This document shows positions 15,573 to 22,739 of a stretch of 35,856 bases of DNA, piece by piece. The stretch's first letter is position 1; the number at the start of each line of letters is the position of its first letter. Under the pieces are notes generated by a model. It was not told where the DNA came from. It saw nothing but the letters and a program-made list of their open reading frames with translations, and did not search any database. The translations under genes and the position numbers were made by a program. Origin of the DNA: a virus. Where the stretch lies: positions 1-35,856 of IMG/VR virus record IMGVR_UViG_3300003690_000157, one strand, 5' to 3'.

Positions 15573-16117
15573 CTAGACTGATGTTCGATTTGTTTTGGTT
15601 TTGGATCCTTAGTATTTTCCTCACCTGTATTTATTTCTATTACATTTTCTTCTCCGACTATTCCAATTCCTTTATTCTGTAGATCACCCAAACGTTTCAT
15701 TAATTCTTCCCTAGGCAAATTCTCAACAGCACTCTTTAGTTGAATTGTTGGGTCATACAACCCGCCTGCTTTACCGCGCAACTGCTCCGCATTAATGGAA
15801 GCAGAAAAATGCTTTTCATCCTCAGCCTTCTTTCCAAGATCGTCAAGTCGAGCTAAATGCTTGTCAAGGTTAACAGAATATTTATTCTGCTGTTCTTTTT
15901 TCATGTCATAAATAGCTTCGGCTACTAATGGATACTTATTAGGATCCTGTAACTCATAGGCACTCTTACGGGCAATAGCATCACTATAACCTGCTTTACG
16001 TGCCGACTCAGATCCTGATTGCAAACCCAATAAAGTTTTGGTGCAAAACTCATAGACAAATCTTAACTGCTTTGGTGTCAGCTTGCGTGATTTTCTTCCG
16101 TCAACTATTCTTACCAT
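15569..16117 (-). CDS. terS: Terminase small subunit
   Basis: 182 residues. The N-terminal half carries the Terminase_2 pattern: LTPKQLRFVYEFC, then SESARKAGYSDAIARKSAYE and KYPLVAEAIYDMKKEQ, a helix-turn-helix that binds the packaging site, followed by a helical oligomerisation part (DKHLARLDDLGKKAED) and an acidic, probably disordered tail. TerS recognises phage DNA and hands it to TerL. The gene lies about 1.9 kb from terL, with three opposite-strand genes between. It starts 1 base after the upstream gene, whose promoter probably drives both. Confidence 0.85.
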   Translation of the reverse strand: MVRIVDGRKSRKLTPKQLRFVYEFCTKTLLGLQSGSESARKAGYSDAIARKSAYELQDPNKYPLVAEAIYDMKKEQQNKYSVNLDKHLARLDDLGKKAEDEKHFSASINAEQLRGKAGGLYDPTIQLKSAVENLPREELMKRLGDLQNKGIGIVGEENVIEINTGEENTKDPKPKQIEHQSS

Positions 16118-16118
16118 A

Positions 16119-16367
16119 TCACTTCTCTATAAATGTTGGAGTATGCTCCCCGACATATGCACCTACAATATTAAAATCAAAATACTCCCTCGCATCCGTC
16201 TCTGACATTTTATCTCGAGTCTTCAATATTTCAATAATTTTATTCTTATTATAAGCGACGGAAAAATTATTAAATGTTTGAGCCACTCCGATTATGGCTT
16301 TATCAAACCCATCCGCCAAGAGCAAATCAGGATAAAATTCCTGTATCTGTTTTACATTCATATACAT
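16119..16367 (-). CDS. Conserved small phage protein
   Basis: 82 residues (or 80 from the second ATG). The sequence PDLLLADGFDKAIIGVAQTF, later FNIVGAYVGEHTPTFIEK, matches small uncharacterised proteins that I recall from many phages next to packaging genes. Acidic and mixed alpha/beta. It precedes terS in a two-gene leftward operon with a credible promoter. Confidence 0.65.
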   Translation of the reverse strand: MYMNVKQIQEFYPDLLLADGFDKAIIGVAQTFNNFSVAYNKNKIIEILKTRDKMSETDAREYFDFNIVGAYVGEHTPTFIEK

Positions 16368-16376
16368 GTACTCATT

Positions 16377-16404
16377 AGTATAAAAATTAATAATATAACA
16401 ACAA
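16377..16404 (-). promoter_or_regulatory. Sigma-70-type promoter for the terS operon
   Basis: On the minus strand: TTGTTG (16404-16399), 16-base gap, TATACT (16382-16377), ending 10 bases before the ATG at 16367. That is close to a leaderless message unless the start is the second or third ATG. Confidence 0.45.
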
Positions 16405-16428
16405 TAATTTTAAACAGCATAATTTAAC

Positions 16429-16670
16429 CCAAAAGTAGTGTCAGGTTGACCAAAAGTAGTGTCAGTATATATTCTTTATTATACAAAGGAAATTCCACTT
16501 TTTCAATTTTTACTTACACTACTCTTACACTTCTATTTTTAAAGTAGTGTCAGCGTATAGGGTATATTACATAACGGAAAACATACAACCTTACACTACA
16601 TAGTCTCTTTTGCACCACTAAAAATAATTTTATTTTCAATGTACCCTAGAATAAGTGTAAGGAGTGTCAG
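16429..16670. repeat. Cluster of AGTAGTGTMAG repeats in both orientations
   Basis: CCAAAAGTAGTGTCAG occurs at 16429-16444 and again at 16450-16465 (21-base period); AAAGTAGTGTCAG at 16541-16553; the inverted form CTTACACTACT at 16513-16523 with CTTACACT directly after it (16524-16531), and CTTACACTACA at 16590-16600; degenerate forms AAGTGTAAG and GGAGTGTCAG at 16653-16670, where AAGGAG is also the ribosome site of the next gene. Nothing here codes for protein. Operator sites, iterons or an endonuclease target are candidates. The whole gap 16368-16670 is AT-rich. Confidence 0.7.
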
Positions 16671-17009
16671 GTGACGGCGAGAAAGAAAACAACCTTGGCT
16701 TACATCGGGGGACTGATTGATGCCGACGGATATGTTGCATTGGTCAAGGGCAGCAGCAGACCTAATCCCGTTCCCACAATCAAGCTAGAGATGACTGATT
16801 TTGCCACCATCCATTGGGTACATCAAAAAATGAATATAGGGGCTCTGTATAGCCATAAAAGAGCGAATTTGAGGCATAATCGAACCTATTCGTGGAAAGC
16901 CACGAACCGCCAAGCATTAAAAGTGGCTAAAACACTAGAGAAATTCATGCGCCTGAAGCGCAAAAGAATGCATGAAATAATCGCATTTTATGAAAAAAAA
17001 GCTTTGTGA
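16671..17009 (+). CDS. LAGLIDADG homing-endonuclease-like protein
   Basis: 112 residues from a GTG with AAGGAG 8 bases upstream. YIGGLIDADGYVAL (11-24) is the LAGLIDADG helix; Asp19 is the metal-binding acid. Only one motif is present, so it would act as a homodimer of half-size subunits. The rest follows the fold order beta-beta-alpha (PVPTIKLEMTDFATIHWVHQ, then KRANLRHNRTYSWKATNRQA, then a basic C-terminal helix). Such enzymes cut long DNA targets to copy their own gene; here it is free-standing rather than in an intron. The repeat cluster directly upstream, reaching into its ribosome site, may be its operator or target. Confidence 0.8.
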   Translation: MTARKKTTLAYIGGLIDADGYVALVKGSSRPNPVPTIKLEMTDFATIHWVHQKMNIGALYSHKRANLRHNRTYSWKATNRQALKVAKTLEKFMRLKRKRMHEIIAFYEKKAL

Positions 17010-17013
17010 TGGG

Positions 17014-17067
17014 GGTAAGATGGTATAATAATATACTATAAATTATAATAAAAACAGAAAGATAGAA
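17014..17067 (+). promoter_or_regulatory. Shared accessory-operon leader, copy A
   Basis: The block TATAATAATATACTATAA followed by ATTATAA, about 17024-17048, and then GAAAGATAGAA before the ATG, matches a second block at 22681-22739 nearly base for base. It contains CTATAA, one base, TTATAA: an inverted repeat with one mismatch. It likely provides the promoter and an operator for the gene set starting at 17068; no standard -35 box is visible. Confidence 0.55.
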
Positions 17068-17406
17068 ATGAAAAACACACATAAGTATATTACCGAAGAA
17101 GCGAAAACCGATGAGGGTTTAAACATTCACGATACAATTTCTTTTCATTGTTTTAATCCTAACGGTTTGAATGCCACTAAAACTAAACAAGATGATGAGA
17201 TAAGTAAACTCGTTGACGAAGGCAAAGCCAAGTCGGGCGCAATCGTTGCTTACGGAATATTCAGTCATTTTGAAAGAGACGGACTTTTTGAAGTTTTAAA
17301 AGTGAAAAGAGTTTCAAGAAATAGAATGAACAGTGCTCTTCGTTCGTTCGAGGAACACAATAAAACAGCGCAAGAATTTATTAATGAAACTAAGGGAGAA
17401 AGATAA
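17068..17406 (+). CDS. Hypothetical accessory protein
   Basis: 112 residues, charged and soluble, mixed alpha/beta (GKAKSGAIVAYGIFSHFERD; a basic VKRVSRNRMNSALRSFEEH helix). No family recognised. It is the first gene after leader copy A and ends in Gly-Glu-Arg-stop, encoded by the ribosome-binding sequence of the next gene (GGAGAAAGATAA). Confidence 0.5.
   Translation: MKNTHKYITEEAKTDEGLNIHDTISFHCFNPNGLNATKTKQDDEISKLVDEGKAKSGAIVAYGIFSHFERDGLFEVLKVKRVSRNRMNSALRSFEEHNKTAQEFINETKGER
17395..17406 (+). repeat. Recurring gene-junction element GGAGAAAGATAR
   Basis: The same 12 bases end one gene (Gly-Glu-Arg-stop) and supply the ribosome site of the next. Copies: 17395-17406, 17687-17698 (GGAGAAAAATAG), 17832-17843, 23271-23282 and 24084-24095; AGAGAAAGATAG and CAGAAAGATAG form the leaders at 22740 and 17068; GGAGAAAGA without a stop lies at 24397-24405. 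Confidence 0.75.
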
Positions 17407-17407
17407 A

Positions 17408-17698
17408 ATGTTTATAGAATATATAGTTTACGGGATCGTTGATAATTTTGTTCTTATCCTCGGAGCCTTTTTTGGTTTGGAAGTGGAAAAAATTATTCCA
17501 AAAAAATACCGCGTTGGTTTGGGCGCGGTTGTCGGAGCGGGATTAGGGAATGCCGCTTCAGATTTCTTGGGCGGTATTACAACTGCCTCTGTTGACTTAG
17601 CAGTCGGAACAAGTCTCGGTTGCATCATCGCATTAGTTTTAATTCCTATCATTGTTGTCGTGGGAAAACTAAGACGAATTTATAAGGGAGAAAAATAG
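17408..17698 (+). CDS. Glycine-zipper membrane protein
   Basis: 96 residues from the ATG at 17408, chosen because the junction element GGAGAAAGATAA is directly upstream. Two or three hydrophobic segments: FIEYIVYGIVDNFVLILGAF (2-21), GLGAVVGAGLGNAASDFLGG (38-57, small-residue zipper), and LGCIIALVLIPIIVVVG (about 70-87), then a basic tail. The pattern resembles small membrane proteins of unknown role in cyanophages and other marine phages. Holin-like or superinfection functions are possible but unsupported. Confidence 0.6.
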   Translation: MFIEYIVYGIVDNFVLILGAFFGLEVEKIIPKKYRVGLGAVVGAGLGNAASDFLGGITTASVDLAVGTSLGCIIALVLIPIIVVVGKLRRIYKGEK

Positions 17699-17699
17699 A

Positions 17700-17843
17700 A
17701 TGACACAATTATTTATACAAGTAATTTTATTTGTGGCAATAATCGTAGGACACATTTATTTGTGGAATTTGCCAAGAACTAATGGGAGATCATTAAATAC
17801 ACAAAAAATTATTGACCATTTAAAACTTGATGGAGAAAGATAG
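17700..17843 (+). CDS. Small single-pass membrane protein
   Basis: 47 residues. One membrane helix at the N-terminus (QLFIQVILFVAIIVGHIYLW), then a short basic-polar tail ending LKLDGER from the junction element. The ATG follows GGAGAAAAATAG. Function unknown; it neighbours another membrane protein. Confidence 0.6.
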   Translation: MTQLFIQVILFVAIIVGHIYLWNLPRTNGRSLNTQKIIDHLKLDGER

Positions 17844-17844
17844 A

Positions 17845-18018
17845 ATGACAATTGATTGGACAAACAAACAAGAAGTAATTGACTTTATTGCGCGTTGCGA
17901 AGAAACGGGCAAGATCTACAACGGCGAATTGGGAAGCATTAAAAAATCGCTGAACCGATTTCTGCTCGATGCGAAGAAAACATATTCCTTCAATACTAGT
18001 ACAATTGGGACGCGCTAA
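17845..18018 (+). CDS. Hypothetical protein, probably the N-terminal part of a split gene
   Basis: 57 residues from an ATG two bases after the junction element GGAGAAAGATAG. Helical (WTNKQEVIDFIARCEETGK). The last residues (TSTIGTR) look unlike the rest. The frame used by the next gene is open from 18000 and reads YNWDALRGDCLINEILTEDG before its TTG, overlapping this gene's end. A one-base lesion near 17995-18002 would split one longer protein into these two frames. Confidence 0.5.
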   Translation: MTIDWTNKQEVIDFIARCEETGKIYNGELGSIKKSLNRFLLDAKKTYSFNTSTIGTR

Positions 18019-18044
18019 GGGGCGACTGTCTTATTAATGAAATC

Positions 18045-18935
18045 TTGACCGAGGACGGAAAACGATTTCACTACCGCGTGCAGTGGGGATTTAATAGCGG
18101 GGAATGGAAAGAGGAAAACGAGAAATTCTTTAATACCCTTGATCTAGCGCTCGCCTTTTCATATGACTATATTAATAAGAACAAGGTGAACGATCTGAAG
18201 CTTTATTATTTTTACCCTAAAAAGGTTCAGGCGCTCTGCAAGCACGACCCGTCGAACGCGAAGAATATTCCAATTACCATCGGGCGCATTGAGGAAGTCA
18301 TCACATCCTACCCGCAATTGATTTCATCGGTTGACGGAGCGCGTCTCTACATTAATGAGTTGCAGGACATCTACACCATCTATCAAAAAATAGACTTGTG
18401 GAGATACACGGACGACAATGAAAAAGTATGGGAGCTATGTTACGGCAAGCGCCCGCCAACGGAAGATCCCGCGTATCGCTTGGCGCAACTAAGACGTTGG
18501 GCGGAAGAGGACAAGGCGACCTGCGGATACTGCGAGCGTGGCATTGAAATCGATCATAACAAGAATAACAAGGACAAGATTTATGATCACGGATTTACCA
18601 TCCGTCGTGGATACCGTCAGGATTGCTGTGGTGGCTCTAAACTGCTTCCTTGGGAGAAATCGCCCGAAGCGAAGATTTTATTGGTGAGCGACCTAGGGCA
18701 GGGCTTAAAGAGGGCTCAAATACAGCTAATGGAGGCTCAACAGAGCACGGAAGCAGAAATTAGGTCTAGGGTATACATTTACGCGTCCGAGATCAGATAC
18801 CTTGAAAAAAAGCTCATTGAGGAGCAATTCAAGGTGAAGGAATGGAAATTAAGCAAGACCCCCCGCGAACAATTTCCTGACACATTTAAACAACGCGGGG
18901 AGAAAGTTTTAGAAAGGGAGAAAGAAAATGATTAA
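18045..18935 (+). CDS. Zinc-binding hypothetical protein
   Basis: 296 residues if started at the TTG, which lacks a ribosome site; the frame is open back to 18000, suggesting that the true N-terminus is the 17845-18018 frame. The feature to note is TCGYCERGIEIDHNK followed by DHGFTIRRGYRQDCCGG and PWEKSPEA: two Cys, a His and two more Cys in the order of a zinc-ribbon domain that I recall from phage and bacterial proteins of unknown role. The C-terminal third is a coiled coil. It ends inside the ribosome site and start of the next gene (8-base overlap). Confidence 0.55.
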   Translation: MTEDGKRFHYRVQWGFNSGEWKEENEKFFNTLDLALAFSYDYINKNKVNDLKLYYFYPKKVQALCKHDPSNAKNIPITIGRIEEVITSYPQLISSVDGARLYINELQDIYTIYQKIDLWRYTDDNEKVWELCYGKRPPTEDPAYRLAQLRRWAEEDKATCGYCERGIEIDHNKNNKDKIYDHGFTIRRGYRQDCCGGSKLLPWEKSPEAKILLVSDLGQGLKRAQIQLMEAQQSTEAEIRSRVYIYASEIRYLEKKLIEEQFKVKEWKLSKTPREQFPDTFKQRGEKVLEREKEND

Positions 18936-19209
18936 AACACTAACGGAATTAAGATCACTTAATAAAAAATGGTTCTTGCCATCAAACAAAAAGTTTTTTG
19001 GGGATCTTAAATATTGGTTGTTAAGTGGCAAACGATCCACGAACAAGTATCTTGTAAGAAAGTCTGATTGTTGGTCGGATATGTTTGGAAACAGCAAGAA
19101 ATACTATTTCCGAATAAATCCAATTTCAGTCGATGGAATTATCGGACAAGTTATGGATAATGACTTCACGACACTTGAAGAAGTGAAACAATTTTTAAAG
19201 GAGAAATAA
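18928..19209 (+). CDS. Hypothetical phage protein
   Basis: 93 residues, ATG 7 bases after GGGAG. The pattern of a Lys/Phe-rich start (NKKWFLPSNKKFFGD), a GKRSTNKYLVRKSDC strand pair, KYYFRINPISVDG and a final TLEEVKQFLKEK helix resembles small alpha/beta proteins found across phages (from memory). Function unknown. It is coupled to both neighbours. Confidence 0.55.
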   Translation: MIKTLTELRSLNKKWFLPSNKKFFGDLKYWLLSGKRSTNKYLVRKSDCWSDMFGNSKKYYFRINPISVDGIIGQVMDNDFTTLEEVKQFLKEK

Positions 19210-19470
19210 ATGATTGAAAGAAAAGAAATAAAGAAAGTATTGAAGACCATCAACAGTGGACAATGGTTGCAATTGGAAGGTTCAGTAGGTCGTTATTGCA
19301 ATGACTTTATGGAGTCTAAAATAATCATCAGAGATGAAAAAGCCAACAAAGAAAAAGGGGCAATTTGTTTTACGGATGGTTATGGAAGATCCCAACAACA
19401 ATCTTGGTTTAAGATTGATTGGGAAAAATTCAACGAACTGCAAGACGAAGAAAGATTGGAGGTGGCGTAA
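19210..19470 (+). CDS. Hypothetical protein
   Basis: 86 residues, starting directly after the preceding TAA with AAGGAG inside the upstream gene. Charged, with beta-rich middle (KIIIRDEKANKEKGAICFTD) and Trp-containing ends. No family recognised. Its stop shares one base with the next start (TAATG). Confidence 0.45.
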   Translation: MIERKEIKKVLKTINSGQWLQLEGSVGRYCNDFMESKIIIRDEKANKEKGAICFTDGYGRSQQQSWFKIDWEKFNELQDEERLEVA

Positions 19471-19925
19471 TGGGATATTCACATTACTTTACACAAACAA
19501 AAGACTTTAGTGATGACCAATGGAGCAAGATCCGCGCAGTAGCCAATACGCTTTTGCGAAAAGCGGAACATATTGACCGCTCCACGAAGTACGATCAGAA
19601 GCTGTTCATCACCAAGGATGCCATCCGTTTTAATGGCATTGGAGACGAGGGGCACGAGACTTTTTACCTCAAGAAAAAACTGCGCCCAACCGAATGGGAA
19701 AGTGGGGGAGGTTCTTTTGAAAAAGGGGAAGAGTTTCAGTTTACTAAAACAGCAAGAAAGGACTACGATAAATATGTCGTGGCGATGCTTTGCATGATTA
19801 ATTATCTAGCGCCCGATGTGTGCAGGATTGAAAGCGACGGCGATAAAGAGGAATGGAAGGATGGATTGCGTTTGGCAAGAAATAATCTTTGCGCCCTTGA
19901 TGTTGTTGTTCCAAAGGGGGTGTAA
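19470..19925 (+). CDS. Conserved phage protein, MGYSHYF family
   Basis: 151 residues from the ATG at 19470, chosen for the TAATG coupling and a GGAGG 7 bases upstream. Starts MGYSHYFTQTKDFSDDQW and contains DAIRFNGIGDEGHETFYL, FTKTARKDYDKYVVAML and ESDGDKEEWKDGL; this set of motifs is shared by a widespread, uncharacterised phage and bacterial family that I recognise from memory. The invariant His, Glu and Asp residues suggest an enzyme or metal site, but none is established. First of an overlapping run leading into the DNA-modification genes. Confidence 0.65.
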   Translation: MGYSHYFTQTKDFSDDQWSKIRAVANTLLRKAEHIDRSTKYDQKLFITKDAIRFNGIGDEGHETFYLKKKLRPTEWESGGGSFEKGEEFQFTKTARKDYDKYVVAMLCMINYLAPDVCRIESDGDKEEWKDGLRLARNNLCALDVVVPKGV

Positions 19926-20866
19926 TGTCTGACTTGATCTACATCATCGGCTACGCCGACATTGATTTGAAAAAAGAAAACGACTACAAGGTTGGCAAGT
20001 CGAGCGAAAGGAATCTATCAAGCAGATTGTCGGGGATCCAAGTGGGATCCCCGCGCGCCTTCAAGATCTACGCGACGTTTCCCGTCGATGACCCCCAATT
20101 GGAAAAGAGATGCCATTACGCCCTCACAAACCACAGTATGAGGGAAATTAAGCCCCGTCAGGGGGAATGGTTCAACGGCAAGCTAAAGACCATCAAGGAG
20201 GTCATTATAGAGACGCTCCGAACCAATAAAAGAGAGATTGATAACAACAGCAACCCGCACTATTTGAAACTGTTGGATGATTTTGCCAATGAAAAAAAGA
20301 AATGCAATGAGGCTGAAGAGTCATTCAGTCACAATTTTATTCGGTTGCACAAATTATTACACGATACAATTGACCATTATGTTTTTCTCAAGGAGGAGCA
20401 AAAGAGACTCAAGAAGGTGGGAGAGGAGCTCAAGATATACGATGAGGAAAAATTTCGCTACACGAGGCACGACTCGAACATCAAGGAGGATGTGCGGGGC
20501 TTCATGGATTGGTTGAAGTTGCTCTACAAGATGAGCGACAAGCGCAACATTGACATTGACAATCACCGCTTGCAGAACCCGCATCAAGAATTGCAACCGC
20601 ATGATCGTTACAAGCGCATTGATATTTGTTGCCTCGATGACTATGGCGGCGACGTCTACAAGTACTACCCCAAGGACGACGACGTGACATGGGACACGCC
20701 CCCTTCCAAGTGGACGCCCTACGAGCGGGACAATGAAATCGTGGGATGCGCCACCAAGAATTTTAATTCGAGGATCAATCAGCGATTGTATAACGAGGAG
20801 AAATTTACATTGGAGATTGACGAGAACTTTAGGGAGGAGAAGGATGAACCAACTGAAACTCTTTAA
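19925..20866 (+). CDS. T5orf172/MUG113-type GIY-YIG nuclease-like protein
   Basis: 313 residues. The first 90 carry the GIY-YIG-superfamily order: IYIIGY (5-10), DYKVGKSS, a SRLSGIQVGSPRAFKIYATF block, then LEKRCHYAL with the likely catalytic Glu, and QGEWF. The remaining two thirds are helical and charged, with no known domain, perhaps for DNA or partner binding. It shares one base with the gene before (TAATG) and overlaps the methyltransferase by 23 bases. Being in one operon with a methyltransferase and a Mom-like protein hints at a nuclease that spares modified phage DNA; this is inference. Confidence 0.75.
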   Translation: MSDLIYIIGYADIDLKKENDYKVGKSSERNLSSRLSGIQVGSPRAFKIYATFPVDDPQLEKRCHYALTNHSMREIKPRQGEWFNGKLKTIKEVIIETLRTNKREIDNNSNPHYLKLLDDFANEKKKCNEAEESFSHNFIRLHKLLHDTIDHYVFLKEEQKRLKKVGEELKIYDEEKFRYTRHDSNIKEDVRGFMDWLKLLYKMSDKRNIDIDNHRLQNPHQELQPHDRYKRIDICCLDDYGGDVYKYYPKDDDVTWDTPPSKWTPYERDNEIVGCATKNFNSRINQRLYNEEKFTLEIDENFREEKDEPTETL

Positions 20867-21914
20867 CATTCGTTTTTTCGACGTGCGCACTTGCGCCATT
20901 GAGGAATTGTTTAAATTCAAGCTGAACAAGATCAATGAATTCCTTAGCGAGGAGGAAAAGGATATTTACTGCGAGCGCGTCTGTAGCCACTATCATGACG
21001 TTGTGGGCTTTCCCTACTACGGGGAGGAAGTTAATCTTTCAAAAGAATTGGATCGCCTTAAAAATAATGACGTTAGAAAAATTCTTCTCGAGGGCAATGA
21101 ACTTCAACAAGTTATGTTGGGACTAGGAATATGTAATGTATTTCATCCTCATATGTGGGACGTGAAATGCCGCAATCAAAAGACTCCGAAAGAAGTTTTT
21201 CTTGATAAGGAATTATTCAAGCGGGCGATCAGGAAGCGGTTGCGCATGAGTGATTCTAGGCTAGGGGTTTTTAACATCCGCAAGAGTTTAAAAATTTTTA
21301 GTGGCGCTCAGTCTGTCTCGAATTTCAGACCAACTATTGCGCGCTATATATATATGACCTATTGCGAGGCGGGAGCCACGGTGCTCGATCCCTGCATGGG
21401 GTATGGAGGCAGGCTCTTGGGATCCATTGTCTCCCCGACCATTCATTCCTATCACGGAGTGGATCCGTGCGTGAAGACCTACGACGGCAACTGTCGCTTG
21501 GACGTTGAATTGAATGAGAGTAGCCACAATAAATTTTTTAATATTCCCTTCGAGGATTTTACAACCACCATGCTTTATGATTTTGTCTTTACAAGTCCGC
21601 CCTACTTTGATCTTGAAAAGTATAGTGATGAACCAACACAAAGTTACATCCGCTATCCGCAATACGAGGAATGGGTCAAGGGATTTTTACAACCCCTAAT
21701 TGAAAAGTCCTACGCGTATCTCAAGGAGGGAAAGTATTTTGCCATCAATGTGCACGGGGCAAAGTTAATTAAGGAAGTGAAGGCATTGTGCGCGGGCGCG
21801 GGATTTAATCTTGAGGATACCCTGCACATGCGATTATCACGGATCCCTGGGAAAGGGATCAATAAGCTCAAGACTAAATTCAAGACCGAACCAATTTTTA
21901 TATGGAAGAAATGA
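20844..21914 (+). CDS. Site-specific DNA methyltransferase-like protein
   Basis: 356 residues from the ATG at 20844, with GGAGGAGAAGG upstream. SAM-binding motif LDPCMGYGGRLLG (181-193), acidic VDPCVKTY (206-213), and TSPPYFDLEKYS with SPPY at 251-254, the amino-methyltransferase catalytic motif (N6-adenine or N4-cytosine, beta-like order). The first 170 residues are a separate domain, possibly for DNA recognition. It overlaps the Mom-like gene by 13 bases, so the two are cotranslated. It may methylate DNA, or prepare or act with Mom; the exact base cannot be told from sequence. Confidence 0.8.
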   Translation: MNQLKLFNIRFFDVRTCAIEELFKFKLNKINEFLSEEEKDIYCERVCSHYHDVVGFPYYGEEVNLSKELDRLKNNDVRKILLEGNELQQVMLGLGICNVFHPHMWDVKCRNQKTPKEVFLDKELFKRAIRKRLRMSDSRLGVFNIRKSLKIFSGAQSVSNFRPTIARYIYMTYCEAGATVLDPCMGYGGRLLGSIVSPTIHSYHGVDPCVKTYDGNCRLDVELNESSHNKFFNIPFEDFTTTMLYDFVFTSPPYFDLEKYSDEPTQSYIRYPQYEEWVKGFLQPLIEKSYAYLKEGKYFAINVHGAKLIKEVKALCAGAGFNLEDTLHMRLSRIPGKGINKLKTKFKTEPIFIWKK

Positions 21915-22675
21915 AAGCGCATCAACGAATTATTAGGGAGAAAAAATCAATCGAGCAGTCAGGCGATCTGTTCGGCAACTATTGGGAGTCCCTTGACGTG
22001 GACATCACCAAAAGTGAAGTCAGGGCGATTGACTACAAGACCGCGAAGAAAATTATCTTGGAATACGAATGGCTCGGCACGATGGGCACGACGCAGTTTC
22101 ATTACGGATTGTACTTTGACGGGACCTTGGCGGGCGTCACCTGCTTTGGATACTTTCAGGCGATGAACACCAATAGCGGAGGACATCCCTACGCCCCGTA
22201 CGTCGGCGTCGAGCACGCAAAGAAGGGCATTCAGCTTTCACGCGGTGCCTGCGTGCATTGGGCGCATGAACATTCAGGGAGCAAACTGATTTCGCAGTCC
22301 CTGAAATTTATGAATGAAAAAGGATACAAGTACGCGATTGCCTTTTCGGATCCCGAGGCGGGGGAGATTGGAACATTGTATCAGGCAACCAATTGGTACT
22401 ACCTAGGATTTGCAAAAAGCAATCATCACGACGTGTATACGACGACGGGACAACTGTACATGAACGATCGTGACTTTCACAAGAAGCATGGCTTTAGTGG
22501 CAAGGAAAAACTCGACGCGTGGGTGAAGGACAAGCCGCACCTCTGCATTCGGTTGCGCAAGCCCAAGGGGCGCTATATTTTTTTAATGGGCACCAAGAAG
22601 GACCGCAAGGAAATGTGGAAAGTTTTGCAGCCTAAGGTAAAACCATACCCAAAAAGGGGCGGAAATGAGGGATAA
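21902..22675 (+). CDS. Mom-like DNA modification protein
   Basis: 257 residues (or 254 from the ATG at 21911, which overlaps the upstream stop as ATGA). It fits the Mom family of GNAT-fold proteins; Mu Mom changes adenine to a methylcarbamoyl derivative and so blocks many restriction enzymes. Visible features: AKKIILEYEWLGT (48-60), YGLYFDGTLAGVTCFG (68-83), QLSRGACVHWAHEHSGSKLI (111-130), then YAIAFSDPEAGEIG and LYQATNWYYLG (about 144-169), which are the family's best-kept blocks. In Mu, mom expression is delayed; here it ends a four-gene overlapping run with a methyltransferase. Confidence 0.85.
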   Translation: MEEMKAHQRIIREKKSIEQSGDLFGNYWESLDVDITKSEVRAIDYKTAKKIILEYEWLGTMGTTQFHYGLYFDGTLAGVTCFGYFQAMNTNSGGHPYAPYVGVEHAKKGIQLSRGACVHWAHEHSGSKLISQSLKFMNEKGYKYAIAFSDPEAGEIGTLYQATNWYYLGFAKSNHHDVYTTTGQLYMNDRDFHKKHGFSGKEKLDAWVKDKPHLCIRLRKPKGRYIFLMGTKKDRKEMWKVLQPKVKPYPKRGGNEG

Positions 22676-22680
22676 ATTAA

Positions 22681-22739
22681 GGGGTTGACTATATAATAAA
22701 ATACTATAATTTATAGGAAACATTTAGAGAAAGATAGAA
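22681..22739 (+). promoter_or_regulatory. Shared accessory-operon leader, copy B
   Basis: TTGACT (22685-22690) precedes TATAATAAAATACTATAATT (22693-22712) and then AGAGAAAGATAGAA before the ATG. It contains a perfect inverted repeat, CTATAA-T-TTATAG (22704-22716). The block matches copy A at 17014-17067. TATAAT at 22705 is only 14 bases from TTGACT, so a repressor or a phage-specific factor may act here. Confidence 0.6.

Noticed and set aside
16429-16670. CRISPR array
   Set aside because: Repeats are only 11-16 bases, occur in both orientations and have no regular spacers.
20357-20935. Minus-strand open frame of 192 residues opposite the nuclease/methyltransferase join
   Set aside because: Antisense to two genes with recognisable domains; hydrophobic low-complexity product and no start signals.
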